From Perkinsus marinus ATCC 50983 (lineage: Eukaryota; Perkinsozoa; Perkinsida; Perkinsidae): a DNA stretch of 42,999 nucleotides. This document shows positions 1 to 11,476 of this stretch, in pieces. A program made the translations under genes and the position numbers. Below the pieces are notes generated by a model. It saw only the letters and a list, made by a program, of their open reading frames with translations. It had not been told where the DNA came from and ran no database searches. The first letter of the stretch is position 1; each line of letters starts with the position of its first letter. Location: positions 75,498 to 118,496 of the forward strand of contig NW_003208985.1 in assembly GCF_000006405.1 (NCBI RefSeq). The letters run 5' to 3'.

Positions 1-91
1 GGTGTCACCAGTCACCACGGCCGGTTTCATTTTTATATAGTTAATGCTCGTTGATTCTTGTGGAAGAACTGTTGCAACTGTCAATTTACAG

Positions 92-3000
92 GTATGATGT
101 GTTCCTACGTGAAGGCTCTGGTGGTCCATTCACGATGGTCGAGTCAGTGGGACCAAGCGTGCTCTCATATAACCACACCGGTCTTGGTCCTGGCCACACT
201 TACACTGTTAAAGTCATCGCTTACAATGGGAACTACGCCAGCTATGCTCCGGAGGCGAACGTGACCTTCATTACGGGATCACCACCGACCGCCATACTGA
301 CCGCTCCTACGTTCGTGAGTGGTCAGGTCTCGCCGACCCTGAGTTTGACCGTGGCCCATGGCGCTGCGGAGTCGCTGACACTGCCGGTCCTGGAGTACCA
401 AGTTCTCATCAGACCGTGCAGTGTTGCGGGAAACGACACTTTCATATCGGCTCGTCTGGCTGGGTCGTTGACATTGACGACCGCTAACTACCCACAGCTT
501 GCTACAGCGGTCGTGTATTGCATCAGGGCGCGCGCTTTTAACGTCAATGGTTGGAGCGGTTACAGTCCTACTGTGAGGCTCATGGTCTCGGACCTCCCTG
601 GGGTGCCGACCACGTTGCAATTCGTGGAGGGAACTGCTAGTAGTCTTGAAATTGAGTGGACTCTGGTGGGGTCAGCGGTTGGTTCGGCGCCGGTGGTGGC
701 TTTCGAGATCGCGTATGTGGATCTGACCGCGGATCCATTGACTGAGCTCAAGACTGTGGTCAGCGGCAGTGGTCGGTCGGCTGTGCTCGGTGGTCTTACT
801 GCAGGTAACGTGTACCGAGTGATGGTCCGGGCGTGTAACTTGAACGGTTGTGGTGGTTACAGCTCGTACGTGGACCTGGTCTGTGGTGGTCTGCCTGACG
901 CACCATCGGGACCAACACTGAGCAGTTCTACTGATGGTAGCGTTACTGTGGCCTGGACTTTCCCTGGAAGTAATGGCGGAGTACCAATACAGAAGTTCAT
1001 CGTGTACAAGTCGGTCGACAGCGGTAGCTCGTACGGTCTGGATTCGTCCGTATCAGCGAGCACATTGATGCAGACGGTGAGTTGTAGTGCTGGTGGTTAT
1101 ATCATGGTCAAAGTGGCAGCGAGCAATGGTGTTGGTGGGGTGTATGCTTCGGAACCACTGGGACCTTTCTCGACAGCACTCGGGACCTATTGTGCGGCCA
1201 GACCGGACGCTCCAGTGAATGGTCCTAACGTAACGGCTAGTAGTGGTCTGTTGACGGTCTACCTACCGTCACCGACGCTGGCTCAGCTCCATGGTGTTGG
1301 TCACACTGGTTGGACAGTGTATGTTGATGATCTTGATGATGATGATGCTGAGTTCACCACCTTCAGAGTGTATGACAATAGCACGGCGTGGCTGAGAACG
1401 TCAACTGGAGTGGTAGTTGGTCACAGCTACCGAGCCTATGTGGAGGTGTGCAGTGTGGTCGGTTGTTCTGAGGGCAGTCCGGTCTCGGAGGCTGTCACTG
1501 CTGCTGATCCTCCGTCGGCCCCCACGAACGTTCATGCGACCAACACTACCAATACGGCGATTACTATCGAGTGGGACCACGATGGTCTTGACCGCGGTAG
1601 TTATATAACGGCGTGGCTGGTCTATACTAGTACGGATGGTAGCAACTTGAACCACTCGGCGACCATCGATAGTATGGCCAGTAATTTCACGAGTCGTACG
1701 TATGTCCAAGACTGTACTCTTGTTGGTGGGGTGCCGGGCTCAATGGAATATGTGTGGTTCGCTGTGGCGGCCCGGAACATGGTCGGGACCAGCAGTCAGA
1801 GTTCACCGGTGAGGGGATGGTTTGTTGGTGATATAATACTTTCTGTGAGGAATGAACATTAATTTTTTATAGATTTCAAAATTGAAAAATTACATTTTTT
1901 ATTGAACTTTCACGTAAAAAACAACAAAAAAAATACTGAACATCTACATATAAACATTTATACAGAATTTTTGGGGAGTTTTGATACGGAAAGCACTAGT
2001 TAAAAACATATTTCACAAACCACTGCTTAACGCGAATATCGGGTTTTTCACAGTATTATGCCACTTCACGTAAACGGGTCGTGAACTCCAGTGTGAATTA
2101 TGAAAGTGTATTAATGGTAAAAATTATGAGAAATTTCGGTGTATGTATTGGAGTTTCACCACGACCCTAGTGATATGAAAAACACTAGTGAAAAATATAT
2201 TTCACGACTACTGCATATCACCGCGAATATCGCGTTTTTCACCGAGTTTTATGACGCCACTTCGCGTAAAACGGGTCGTCGTGAAACTCCATTGATATTC
2301 ATATATAATAATATTAGTGAGATGTAAATATAACGATAAACCAAAGGGATCAGTAGAATAGCCATATCAACTACAGGGATGTATAAAAATAATGTGTTGA
2401 TGTTAAATAGTGATGGTTGGTTTTTTTTGGTGAAGGGTCTGGTTTTAGGTAGCTGTTCATTGCAGTGGACCACCGCGAACGCCGACCGTAGCTCCATATT
2501 TGGTGACCACATCGGCAAGTGCTATCACTGTGGGTTGGTCCTTACCTCATGCTACGACTGATCTATATGGAGCGCAGTACACTGGGGTAGAGGTATGTAT
2601 TGATGATGACGATAACAATACTGGGGACAGGGTCTGTGTAGACGTTGACAGCACAGTGCAGACTACTCATCAGTTTGGCTCATTGGAAGCTGGTCTGACG
2701 TATTTGCTGGCGTATAGGTTGAGGACCGTTTCGGGTGGTAGCGGCTGGTCACCGACAGTTTCTGTTGTGGCTGCAGCGGTGCCGGAAGGTCCTAGAAATG
2801 TGAGAGTTATAAACGTTAGTGATAATTGGGTGAGAATCGGATGGAATAACACGGGTTACAACGGCGGGTCACCAGTGAGCTCTAATACTGTGTATAAGTC
2901 TATCGATTATGGTAGCACCTGGTCTATTGTATCGTCATCAATCGCCCCCAACGTATTGGTGGCTGACTCCAGCTGCACGCAGGCACAATACGTCTACTTG

Positions 3001-6000
3001 TACGTTACTGCGACCAATCTGGCAGGTAGCGGGTCTTGCTGTGGTTCTTTCGGAGGGTTGAAGCGCACTTGAAAACAATGCATTAGATCGGTCGGGAAAT
3101 ATGTTTAGAAATATATAACGTAGTTATGGATAGATAGACGACAATGGATCGTAAGCTCTGAGGACGGACAGGACAATCGGGTCAAGAGTAACAGTATTGT
3201 CATGTTTAGAGCTTCGGTCGGAACACTGGTTGACTCAAAAACCATAAGATGAGCAGAAAAATATATAGTTGATCAATTAGTCATTCATGTACCCGAGTAT
3301 CTTGTGGGAGTTTCAACGAAGATACGTTGGTCTGGCGCTGCTTGTCTTTGTGAAACAGCACAAACACCTGTGTACAAAATGTACTTAGAATACATCTTTC
3401 TTTATAGTAGTGTATTAATGAGTTGGATTTCCCCGCAAGGTTCGTAGATTGAAGGCAGTCGAGGAGTTTTTAGTGTGTCAGTGTGTGTTCGCTTTTTTCA
3501 CTTGAAGTTAGCGTGGGATAATATGAATTCGAATGCCATACGGGTGAAATGATGGAATGAATATTTCGATATGAAGTTTGGAGATCCCTAGGTGAGGATA
3601 GAGCTCATCAGAAACACACAACATCGGAAATTGCTGGGAAAATTCATAAAACTAAGTGCAGATCTCATATGTTGAAAACATCGGATGTGGAATTTGGAAA
3701 CTCGATGCAATGCATTTTGTGCATGTAGGTGAATCGGCCCGAAGTGATGTGATCACGACACGCTGCTGTGACAGGCCAGATGCGCCGTCACCACCACAGA
3801 GAATCCGACGGAGTTCGACCTCTATCACGATCAGCTACTCGATCACTACAGCTGGACTGCACTCCTGTGGTCTGGTCGGGTGGAATGTGTACGTAGACAA
3901 CGGCGCTGGTGGGCCCTTCACGATGCATTACATCGACGATGGCAGTCAGCTCGAGTTCACGGCCACTGGCCTGAGTGGTGGCGCCTTCTATCTGTTTAAA
4001 GTGCAGGCCATATCGGAGTCGGGAGTTGGGACTGCGTCCAGTGTGGTGAACATATCGGCAGCAGACCCCCCTGGTTCACCTCTAGACCTAGCTGTCACTA
4101 ACTCCACGGATGTATCGATCAGCTTGGCATGGAGTATGAATGGGGTCTCGGATGGTGGAGCTGTGGTGACTTACTACTACGTCCATGTTACGAGTGATGG
4201 TTATTGCAGTAGTTGGCTTAGTAGTCCGCAAGCAACAGTGTTCGCTTCTGGAGGTGTGCTCAACTACAGTGTGGACTGTACTTCTATCAGTGGCCTGGTC
4301 GGCTCGTTAAGTCAGCAGTACCTGTGTGTAGCAGTCTCGGCTGGTAACATGGCTGGTAGCTCGCCAAGGAGTGATCATGTGAAATGGAGGTGGGATCGAA
4401 TTTGATTTTTTTTGTCGGCTAGAAACGCATGTACAGTTTCGGGTGTTTTTCATACCATTTTTTCTATTCGTGTATCTTTTTTATTACGTTCAGCGGAAAT
4501 CTTCGCAGAGCTTCACACTGGGAATAATATTTCTCATAAATTGTGGATCTAGTGATGGGAGTTGGCAGGTGCTCGGACGTGCCGGACGCTCCATTGAGTG
4601 GTCCGACAGTGGACAGGCAGTACTCGTCGAGAACGGCAATGCTGTTGCAGTGGCCGACCCCTGGGGGCCTCCATGGGGCTCTGATAACGGGTTTTGAGGT
4701 TGATTACGATGACGGGCTGAATGGGCTGTACACCACGGTGAGAGTAGCATCAGCGACGGCGCGGTCACAGATGATATCAGGGCTGACTGCGGGTGGGTTG
4801 TTCGTGCTTTCCGATGTTGATTGTTATCGATCAGGTAGAACGTATAGGACTCGGTATAGGGTGGTCAGCGAGGTCGGCATGAGTTTGAGTTCACCTGTAG
4901 CAAGTCACCTGGCCGCAGCAATGCCCTCAGCTCCAAGTGCTCCGGTCTATTACAACTACACTGTGGCTGGTACGACTATGACGGTTGGTTGGTCATGGAC
5001 GGGCGACAATGGTGGTAGCGCGATAATAGGATGGCACGTGAGCTCATCAGTGGTTTTAGTAGTTGTGATTGTGGTGGGCAGGTTTCTACTGGTATTACTC
5101 CGGACAACATGGGGTACCCTTTGGCGGTGCCGGTGTACTCGCAGTACTTCTCATTTGACTGTATGTTCGTGCGAGATGCCGCGAATAACACTTATAATCT
5201 TCATAATAATTACTCTTATGTGAAGGTAGGAAGGAGGGTGGTGATTTGGAATTGGAATGGTATGGCAAGACTTTTAACAATTTAGGTGGCCGCGCTGAAT
5301 GCAGGGGGACCAGGGCAGTATTCACCTGTGAGCCGAGTGTGGTGCTCAGAGCGACCACAGGCCCCGGTGGTAGAGGCTGACGAGGATGCTACTGGTAGCA
5401 GTTCGCTCTCTTCAGCTGAGCCCTGGAGCTAATTATAGAAGTTTGGGTATGAATCTATGGAAAAAATGTACAGAAATCAGCAAGAATTTTCCGAATTGTC
5501 ACCAACACATTTGGATGACTATGTGCTGATCGTGGTTGTCGTAGGTGACACTAGTGTTGGAATAAAATGGACTGTACCCAACGGCACTCTGACCTTTGGG
5601 GCTCCGTTGAAGTCGTTTGTCATCTATATGGGATCGAGCAACCTGAGCCTGGGTCTGCATGAAGAGGTTCTGGACACGGCTGTTACGACGTATAGAGTCA
5701 CGAGTGGTATTGTGGCTGGTCGGGCGTACTACTTCCAAGTTGCTATAAAGAGTGCTGCAGCGGAGGGGAACAGGAGTGAGATGGTGGAGGTGCGGAGGTC
5801 CCGGGTTCGATCCCTGGCATGGCCATTTTTCATAATAGGTTCGAGCATGCAAAGAAATGGAGCTGCCTGATCCCCCATTCCGGGCTGACGGCAATGCTAC
5901 TCACAATTTGATAGGGTGGTTGTCTCCGGTACACTACAGTTGCCCTATCACGGGCTTCCGGCTGTTCGCTCGGCACTCGGGAGTAACGTGGCAGAGCGTC

Positions 6001-7185
6001 TATCCCTACGTTGAAGGGCCAGGGGTGAACCTGACGAGTCCATTTGATCCGAGTCTGACAGCGTCGTGGGCAATGCAGCATTTTGTGGACTGTCGGGAGA
6101 GCGCTACGCTGGAGGCAGGTTGGATGGGATGCGTGATGGTCGCATACAGTGTGGGAAAATATGCACATGTTCTGAGGAAATTTCGGGACATTTTTATTGG
6201 TTTCTGAACACTTGTACTCGAATTCGTATGAAAAACTCCTGAGCTCAGCTGAGGGGAGGGAAGATATATTCTTACTCCAACACTGATCCTATGGGTCGCT
6301 GTGATTCTCTAAAGTTGAGGAAAGGCGTTGAGAGTGGTGGTAGGTGTCCTACTACTTGAGGGTCTACAGCACGAAGGGCTATCGGGACTCTGCTACGGTC
6401 ACTCTGGCTTGTGCGAGCGTTCCTGCCAAGATGACCCTTCCCAGTCAGGTGGGAAAGTGATGCTGTTGTTATTGTTGATGTGGGTTGTGGTAGTCTGTTG
6501 GTCTGTCGACTTCCAATACTACTATTGGGCTCAACTGGACGGAGCCGGCCATGAACAATGGCACGGTGGTGGGCTATAGGGTGTATCGTGATGATGGTCC
6601 GAGCACTGCTATTGACCTGCTCACGCCGGACACCACATGTGGTCGGGAACTTATTCCATGTAAGGGGGGCGGTATGCACATGGAGGAGGTGGTCCCGACT
6701 CACTTGTTGTAGTTCCGACCTACTGCACGATCAGTGGTCTCAATACTGGCACTGACTACCAGATCCGTATAGCAGCTGTGAACACTATAGGAGAGGGACC
6801 GCTCAGCGACGTCGTCACTTTTACGGCGGGCAGCGCCCCTGGAGTGCCGAGTCGTCCTGTGAACACTTTCGCTAGCAACAGTAGCATGCTACGGTATCAG
6901 TGGACAGCTCCGGTCAGCAATGGTGAACCTATGTGTATTGGAGCTGTGTTGTAGACTGTGGTCAGGTATACCTCTATTGAGATATCGCTTCAAGCTGTGG
7001 GAGATCGGCGGTGGGATGGCCAACACGTGGATGGGGAGTGTTGGAAGCCCGCCTCCTCCTGATGTGAGATGAAGTCGTAGAGGCATTGGTCTTCACGTTG
7101 TAGTGTATTTCTATATCTGATATCGTAGAGTGATTTATCTCATCGGTTCGAGACTACGTGAGATGCCGCTGTCGTTGTTGTCGTT

Positions 7186-7216
<31 letters not shown>

Positions 7217-8573
7217 AGGAACTCCTAGCATAGAATCATGTTATACCCTTATTGCGGTACCACATGTAACCGTTTTCCGTATCATTAACCTGCCTGCCTG
7301 TTCATTTCTTCCATTGCTACTCAGGTGAATATCACTACTGCGGAGGTGCCCAGTCTGGCTCCTAGGAAGCAGTACCAACTGTGTGTCATGGCAGAGAACT
7401 CCCTCGGGTATGCTTTTGGTCTCTGTCGGGTGTTTCGATGAAGTTTCACGATCCGTTTCACAGCAGTGGCGTAATACTCTGTGAAAAAATCCGATATTCA
7501 CAGTAGCTGCTGAGATACGTTTTTCACTAGTGTTTTTTCATATCACTAGGGTGAAACTCCAATGCTCTCAGTTGGTCGTCGGAGTGTAGTGAGTTGTCCA
7601 AGTCATTCATATCGGACTATGAGGACCATCTGGACCTGCCCGGCTGGACCCTCGACCGCCCCTCTTATGGTATGGCTTGGTGGTGGTTTGGTCGTTGGTG
7701 ATCGCGGCTCAGGAGTGAGCGCTAGTATCTGGCGTAACGACACTGATTGGCCACGAGCTGGTAGTGTGAAGTTGCGATGGAGTGAAGTGTTTGACACTGG
7801 TGGAGATGACCTGGCGAACATAGAGTAGGGAGATGCGCATGTGCGTGTTGGTGACGATGAGGAAATTGTTGTTTGTTTTTGTACAGTTCTATAGTGAGGA
7901 AACTCTTGAGCTCAGCTGAGGAGACTAAACACGTTTGCATCACTTCATCAGATATCAGCTGCAGGGTGGTGCCAACGCGGCTTCCTATGAGGTCTTATAT
8001 AATGGGACACAGCCGTGGGTTCAGGTGAGGGCGTAAGTGGTCACCCTGAGTGGTGCTGAGCTGAATGTAGGTCAACTTGACCAGTGGTCTCACATGGCTC
8101 TTCCGAGCTCGAGCACGCAATCGCCGTCAGGACTGGTCTGAATTTGGCGCGGTGTTTTTGGCAACTAGTTGTGACCTGCCGTCCGCTCCCACCAACTTTA
8201 ATATAACGGTAGCAGAGGCCTTAGTCTGCTGGGTACAGATCTGCTGTGAATCAGGTGGGAACCTTCATCGTGGCAAGTTGGTCTTCACCTATGAGTGCTG
8301 GAGGTGCTTTTATCACTGGGTATAAGCTGTGTAGCACCAGCGAGGCGCAGTGTGTTGCTGCGAATAGTAAGGCGGGCCTTCAGCTGTGGTCAGTTGCTGA
8401 GGTGTGACTTAGGTACTACCGTTTACCATCAATGGTCACGACCGACCGTCTCGGCGAACGTGACGTTCACTGTCCAGGCTGAAAACGCCTGTGGTTTTGG
8501 CACAGCTTCGTTGCTGGAGTGCGACCCGTCGAGCGGCGGATGTGTGTACAATTGCTGTTCTAGTTTCAGATGA
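92..8573 (+). CDS. Giant fibronectin type III repeat protein, 3' part (19 exons)
   Basis: Partial at the 5' end. Proposed exons: 92-1819, 2466-3025, 3729-4389, 4569-5037, 5082-5225, 5286-5394, 5545-5789, 5863-6132, 6344-6448, 6494-6659, 6713-6932, 6982-7063, 7325-7407, 7590-7669, 7713-7824, 7952-8024, 8071-8208, 8255-8366, 8413-8573. All junctions are GT-AG, phases agree throughout, and the sum gives about 1,838 codons ending in TGA. I count 17-18 tandem FN3 domains, each opening with a Pro-rich linker such as LPDAPSGP, PPSAPTN or RPDAP, followed by a core Trp (ITIEW, VTVAW) and a Y-x-V-x-A-x-N F strand. FN3 domains are adhesive beta-sandwich modules. Surface or secreted location is inferred; no membrane segment is visible before the stop, and further exons are possible. 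Introns are bimodal, 43-60 bases or longer, several of the long ones holding miniature elements. Function unknown. Confidence 0.8.
1975..2089. mobile_element. Miniature inverted-repeat element, family 1, diverged copy
   Basis: Lies in the FN3 intron 1820-2465. It shares with the copies at 2149, 7439 and 41726 the series: terminal GGAGTTT, CACTAGT, ATATTTCAC, CGCGAATATC, a TTTTTCACAG stretch, CCACTTCACGTAAA and a terminal GAACTCC. It is the most degraded of the four copies and is non-coding. Confidence 0.7.
2149..2290. mobile_element. Miniature inverted-repeat element, family 1, well-preserved copy
   Basis: The ends are inverted: GGAGTTTCAC on the left and GTGAAACTCC on the right. Short ATT flanks on both sides could be a target duplication. 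The interior holds CCTAGTGATATGAAAAACAC and the palindrome-like CGCGAATATCGCG. It sits in the same FN3 intron as the 1975 copy and codes for nothing. The autonomous parent is not in the window. Confidence 0.8.
3026..3728 (+). other. Long FN3-gene intron without recognisable content
   Basis: This 703-base intron interrupts one FN3 domain between its F and G strands. The phase-1 join restores a continuous domain (ATNLAG then ESARSD). I see no coding exon and no copy of the two miniature-element families. Its length suggests an unrecognised or decayed insertion. Confidence 0.6.
5796..5825 (+). other. tRNA T-arm-like fragment in an FN3 intron
   Basis: The intron 5790-5862 contains a five-pair T-stem (CCGGG/CCTGG) around TTCGATC, with a perfect pol III B box (GGTTCGATCC). 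No matching 5' acceptor strand or anticodon arm is visible upstream, so this is at most a tRNA or SINE fragment. Confidence 0.3.
6147..6285. mobile_element. Miniature inverted-repeat element, family 2
   Basis: It starts CAGTGTGGGAAAATATGCAC and ends CTCCAACACTG, so both termini are CAGTGT-type inverted repeats. The interior carries GGTTTCTGAACACTTGTAC and the hallmark CTGAGCTCAGCTGAGG. It lies wholly inside FN3 intron 6133-6343 and is non-coding. Confidence 0.75.
7171..7216 (+). repeat. (GTT)n microsatellite in an FN3 intron
   Basis: A run of GTT triplets with two early interruptions, inside the intron 7064-7324. Confidence 0.9.
7439..7560. mobile_element. Miniature inverted-repeat element, family 1, reverse orientation
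   Basis: It begins AAGTTTCAC and ends GGGTGAAACTCC. Read on the minus strand it has the same block order as the 2149 copy: CACTAGTG, a TTTTTCAC stretch, then the GGCGTAA region. It occupies most of FN3 intron 7408-7589, 29 bases upstream of the acceptor. Confidence 0.75.
7825..7945. mobile_element. Miniature element, family 2, occupying nearly a whole intron
   Basis: The block GAGGAAACTCTTGAGCTCAG is shared with the 39802 copy, and the left part (GGGAGATGCGCATGTG) resembles the GGGAAAATATGCACATG end of the 6147 copy. The intron 7825-7951 is only 127 bases long, so the element and intron are nearly the same length. Exact ends are uncertain. Confidence 0.6.
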
Positions 8574-8743
8574 TATACCTCTGACCATGTGAATATTATG
8601 GTGATTTCGTGAACTGCTCGTGGCCTTGTGTTGGTCGTGAATTAGCTTATGGGGGAAAGTCGTCATAGCGATGGTTACTCGGATGTGTTCATGAAAGTAC
8701 TACAATGCTATGATGCACAAAGTCCGTTCTGTGTTAGGTGGCG

Positions 8744-8902
8744 CAGTGTTCAGTTATTTATGTGCTTTCCTCGGCTGAGCTCAGAAGTCACCTCTCCTAC
8801 TATGCAAGTTCACATACGAGTTGGAATAGAAGTGTACAGAAACCAATTGTAATTGTCTAAACTACCACATGTAGTTGACCATGTGCATATTTTCCCACGT
8901 TG
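8744..8902. mobile_element. Miniature inverted-repeat element, family 2
   Basis: It starts CAGTGTTCAG and ends CATATTTTCCCACGTTG, with the family hallmark CGGCTGAGCTCAG and GTACAGAAACCAA inside. It lies between the FN3 stop and the kinase gene. Confidence 0.75.
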
Positions 8903-9073
8903 GGGCGCGCGCTCAATGGAGCTGAGATGGTCGTGGAAGGGCCGTGCGAGTTCATACTAGAGGGCGATAAGTTTCCGAGGAGCTGTCGGGGGCCATTACT
9001 CCCATCACAAGTGAATCTACTGTGCCGAATGTTTTCAGTTCTATATACGTCCGATTTTCGTCTATTGTCATTA

Positions 9074-10724
9074 ATGGCAGGCGTCGAGGGCCCAGTAGCG
9101 ATGATGAGTTTGGTCCCGACTAGGGTGGTCAGCAACAGTTCGGCTCTGCAGCATCAGCGGCAGCAGCAGCAGCTTGGACCGCCAGCTGCAGAATGTTGTG
9201 CATTGGACTCATGTGACGTTGAGAGCTTTGAATTGGGCAAGACGTTGGGCACGGGCTCGTTTGGGAGGGTCCGCTTCGCCACGCATAAGGCGAGTGGAAG
9301 GCACTACGCGCTGAAGATGTTGAAGAAAGCTGTCATTATAAGACTAAAACAAGTAAGTAAATCGATAGTCGCCCTTTGATATGCATCGGAATCAGGTTGA
9401 TCACATTAACTCGGAAAAGACGATCCTCAAGGCGATTCATCATCCCATGATTGTCAACCTCTACGGGTCTTTTCATGATAGCCGTTATCTCTATCTGGCC
9501 CTCGAGTAGTCCAGTTGCTTCTTTAGGAGGAGGCTGAGGAATGTTTTGCAGGTATGTCGTTGGCGGCGAGTTTTTCACACACTTGCGTAAAGTTGGGCGA
9601 TTCGAAAATGAGACTGCCCGATTTTACGCGGCTCAAATTGTGAGGATATTTGAATATCTCCACTCTAAGAATATCATCTATCGAGACCTCAAGCCTGAGA
9701 ATATCCTTCTTGGTGCGGACGGGTATCTTAAGCTCACAGACTTTGGATTTGCAAAAGTGAGATGATCGAGGAAATGTTGACTATGCTTGTTTCCAGCAGA
9801 TAGTTCACCAACGCACATATACCCTATGTGGAACGCCGGAGTACATCGCGCCTGAGGTCTTGTTGAATAAGGTGAATTTGGTCAGGGTTGCTCATGTGGA
9901 GACCTGAGTTTTAATGATAAATAATGCGAGAATTATTCGACGCTAGGCTGAATAGCTATGGCAGAATGAGGCACTCACCACGTAGATATACACGGAGATA
10001 CACAATTGGAAAATTACATGGTATTGTACTATTTTCGATTCACAATTAGAGGCCTCCTTGTTCGAAGGAGTTGAGTGATGGGTTGTAGGGCCATGGTAAA
10101 GCAGTGGACTGGTGGACTTTGGGAATACTCACATATGAGATGATGGTTGGATGCCCGCCCTTCGTAGATGAGGACCCCATGGGTGGGGATTACGGAGGCC
10201 CGGGTATGTCCTCGCAATTTGAGTAGTAGGTATATATCAGAAGATCCTGACAGGGAAAATAGTATTTCCTCGGTCCTTCGACAAGCATGCTAAAACTCTT
10301 GTGAAGAAAATGCTCACTGCTGATTTGAGTGAGGGATCTGTGATTGATGTGGATTTGCAAATGTTGTTATAGCCCAACGTTATGGGACGCTGAGAGGCGG
10401 TGTGGATGATATCAAAAAATGCAAGTGGTTCGCAGGTGAGAACTTTAGTGTAGGAATTTTGCTGGCTGAGCAAAGGCGTCTTGTCCCAGTGTGTTAGGCT
10501 ACTAGATAACACTGTTATCTGCTTTCGATACGCTCGTATGTGTACTAAGGCTGAACGTCTTCGTAGGTATATCGTGGGAGGCGCTGTACAGGAAAGAGAT
10601 CGAGTCTCCCTATAAGCCAATGGTGAAGTCGGCTACTGATACCTCTAACTTTGAGGACTACCCTGACTCGACAGATCTTGCCCCCATTGTTAGTGCCATT
10701 GACGATCCTTTTGTGTCCTGGTGA
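9074..10724 (+). CDS. cAMP-dependent-type (AGC, PKA catalytic) protein kinase
   Basis: Exons 9074-9352, 9396-9505, 9552-9756, 9800-9871, 10089-10182, 10230-10328, 10373-10435 and 10567-10724 sum to 1,080 nt, giving 359 aa. Seen in order: Gly loop GTGSFGRV, the ATP lysine in YALKMLKK, an alpha-C Glu in [22 protein letters not shown], an activation segment with the PKA-type threonine in [11 protein letters not shown] then [11 protein letters not shown], and an AGC tail with TSNFEDYP ending in FVSW. All catalytic residues are present and length matches PKA catalytic subunits. The family phosphorylates Ser/Thr in basic contexts and is held inactive by a cAMP-binding regulatory subunit. The start is the ATG nearest the domain; a short Gln-rich N-terminus precedes it, and two more in-frame ATGs follow. 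The frame is open upstream to 8900. Six introns are 43-47 or 131 bases; one is 217. Confidence 0.92.
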
Positions 10725-10981
10725 TGACTTCTATAAGTGGTTCTTTCGTCCTTCTCCTCATTACTCTATATTACATATTTCTCTAAAACACTTATGCCTG
10801 AGCTTAGATTAAATACTTTTAACGCCGCAGTGCGTCGTAGGCAGTACAGCTCAGACGATGCTCATCTGCTGCTCTAGTTTCCCTCTAATTGACGGTGAGT
10901 GTTGAAGCACCCTGTTGGGCCTAATTATCATTTCCTGCTCTGAAGCACCGCAGTCCAGTTGTGTTCGGAATATAGGTCCGT
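10725..10981 (+). other. Intergenic between kinase and PB1 pseudogene
   Basis: Non-coding by inspection; presumably the kinase 3' region. Nothing else recognisable. Confidence 0.5.
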
Positions 10982-11476
10982 GTGATATTGGGCTATCTCG
11001 AGTCCTCGGTGGAAGCAGTTACTTTTGCCTGTCGTGATCCGGTTTCTCATTGTTCAGAAATGAGAGTTACTGGAGAAGGCGAAACTGCAGGGTTGAATGA
11101 CCTGGAAAGCGCCGAAACTGCAGCGTCTAGCGAGGTGGAATTTCCAGTCACTCGAAGCCCCGAAACGGTCGGACTAGCTGTGGAGCTTAACTGCAAGGAG
11201 GAGGTCTTCACGGCTGGTACGGAGGTTACGTAAAAGGAACCTCGAGTGGATGACGCTCATCGCCTGGCTAGGATCTCGTAGTCTGAGTTGGCCCACCGAG
11301 ACTTCAGAGCATTCTATGTTGACAGTGATGGTGACAACTGTCCGCTCATCGGAGAGTCATCGGCGGACTTGATATTGCTAGCCTGGGAGTGTCTGACCAC
11401 TACAGAAGAGAAGAACTCAGAACGTCGCATAAACCTCTTTCTCCAGCTCAGTCGAGGACAGGTTCGCAGGCAATGA
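10982..11476 (+). pseudogene. PB1-domain gene remnant with two in-frame stops
   Basis: One reading frame runs the whole length, broken by TAA at 11231-11233 and TAG at 11279-11281. Around the breaks the order matches the intact PB1 protein at 26895: VELNCKEEVF, then RVDDAHRLARIS, stop, SELAHRDFRAFYVD, DGDNCPLIGESSADLI, and a final INLFLQLS. The TAG stands where the intact copy has the Trp of ARTAWPDL, so a TGG to TAG change is the simple explanation. PB1 domains are ubiquitin-fold scaffolding modules. The upstream part (10982-11160) is rich in Glu, Thr and Ser and has no recognised domain. The two stops are too far apart and badly placed for small introns to remove both. An alternative is that only the 3' portion is used as an exon. 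Confidence 0.6.

Noticed and set aside
5037-5082. Apparent frameshift in an FN3 domain
   Set aside because: A 44-base GTGAGC...CAG intron joins GGSAIIGWH to VSTGITPDN in phase 0, so no frameshift is needed.
8366-8413. Apparent frameshift near the last FN3 domain
   Set aside because: A 46-base GTAAGG...TTAG intron restores the frame (VAANS then TTVYHQW).
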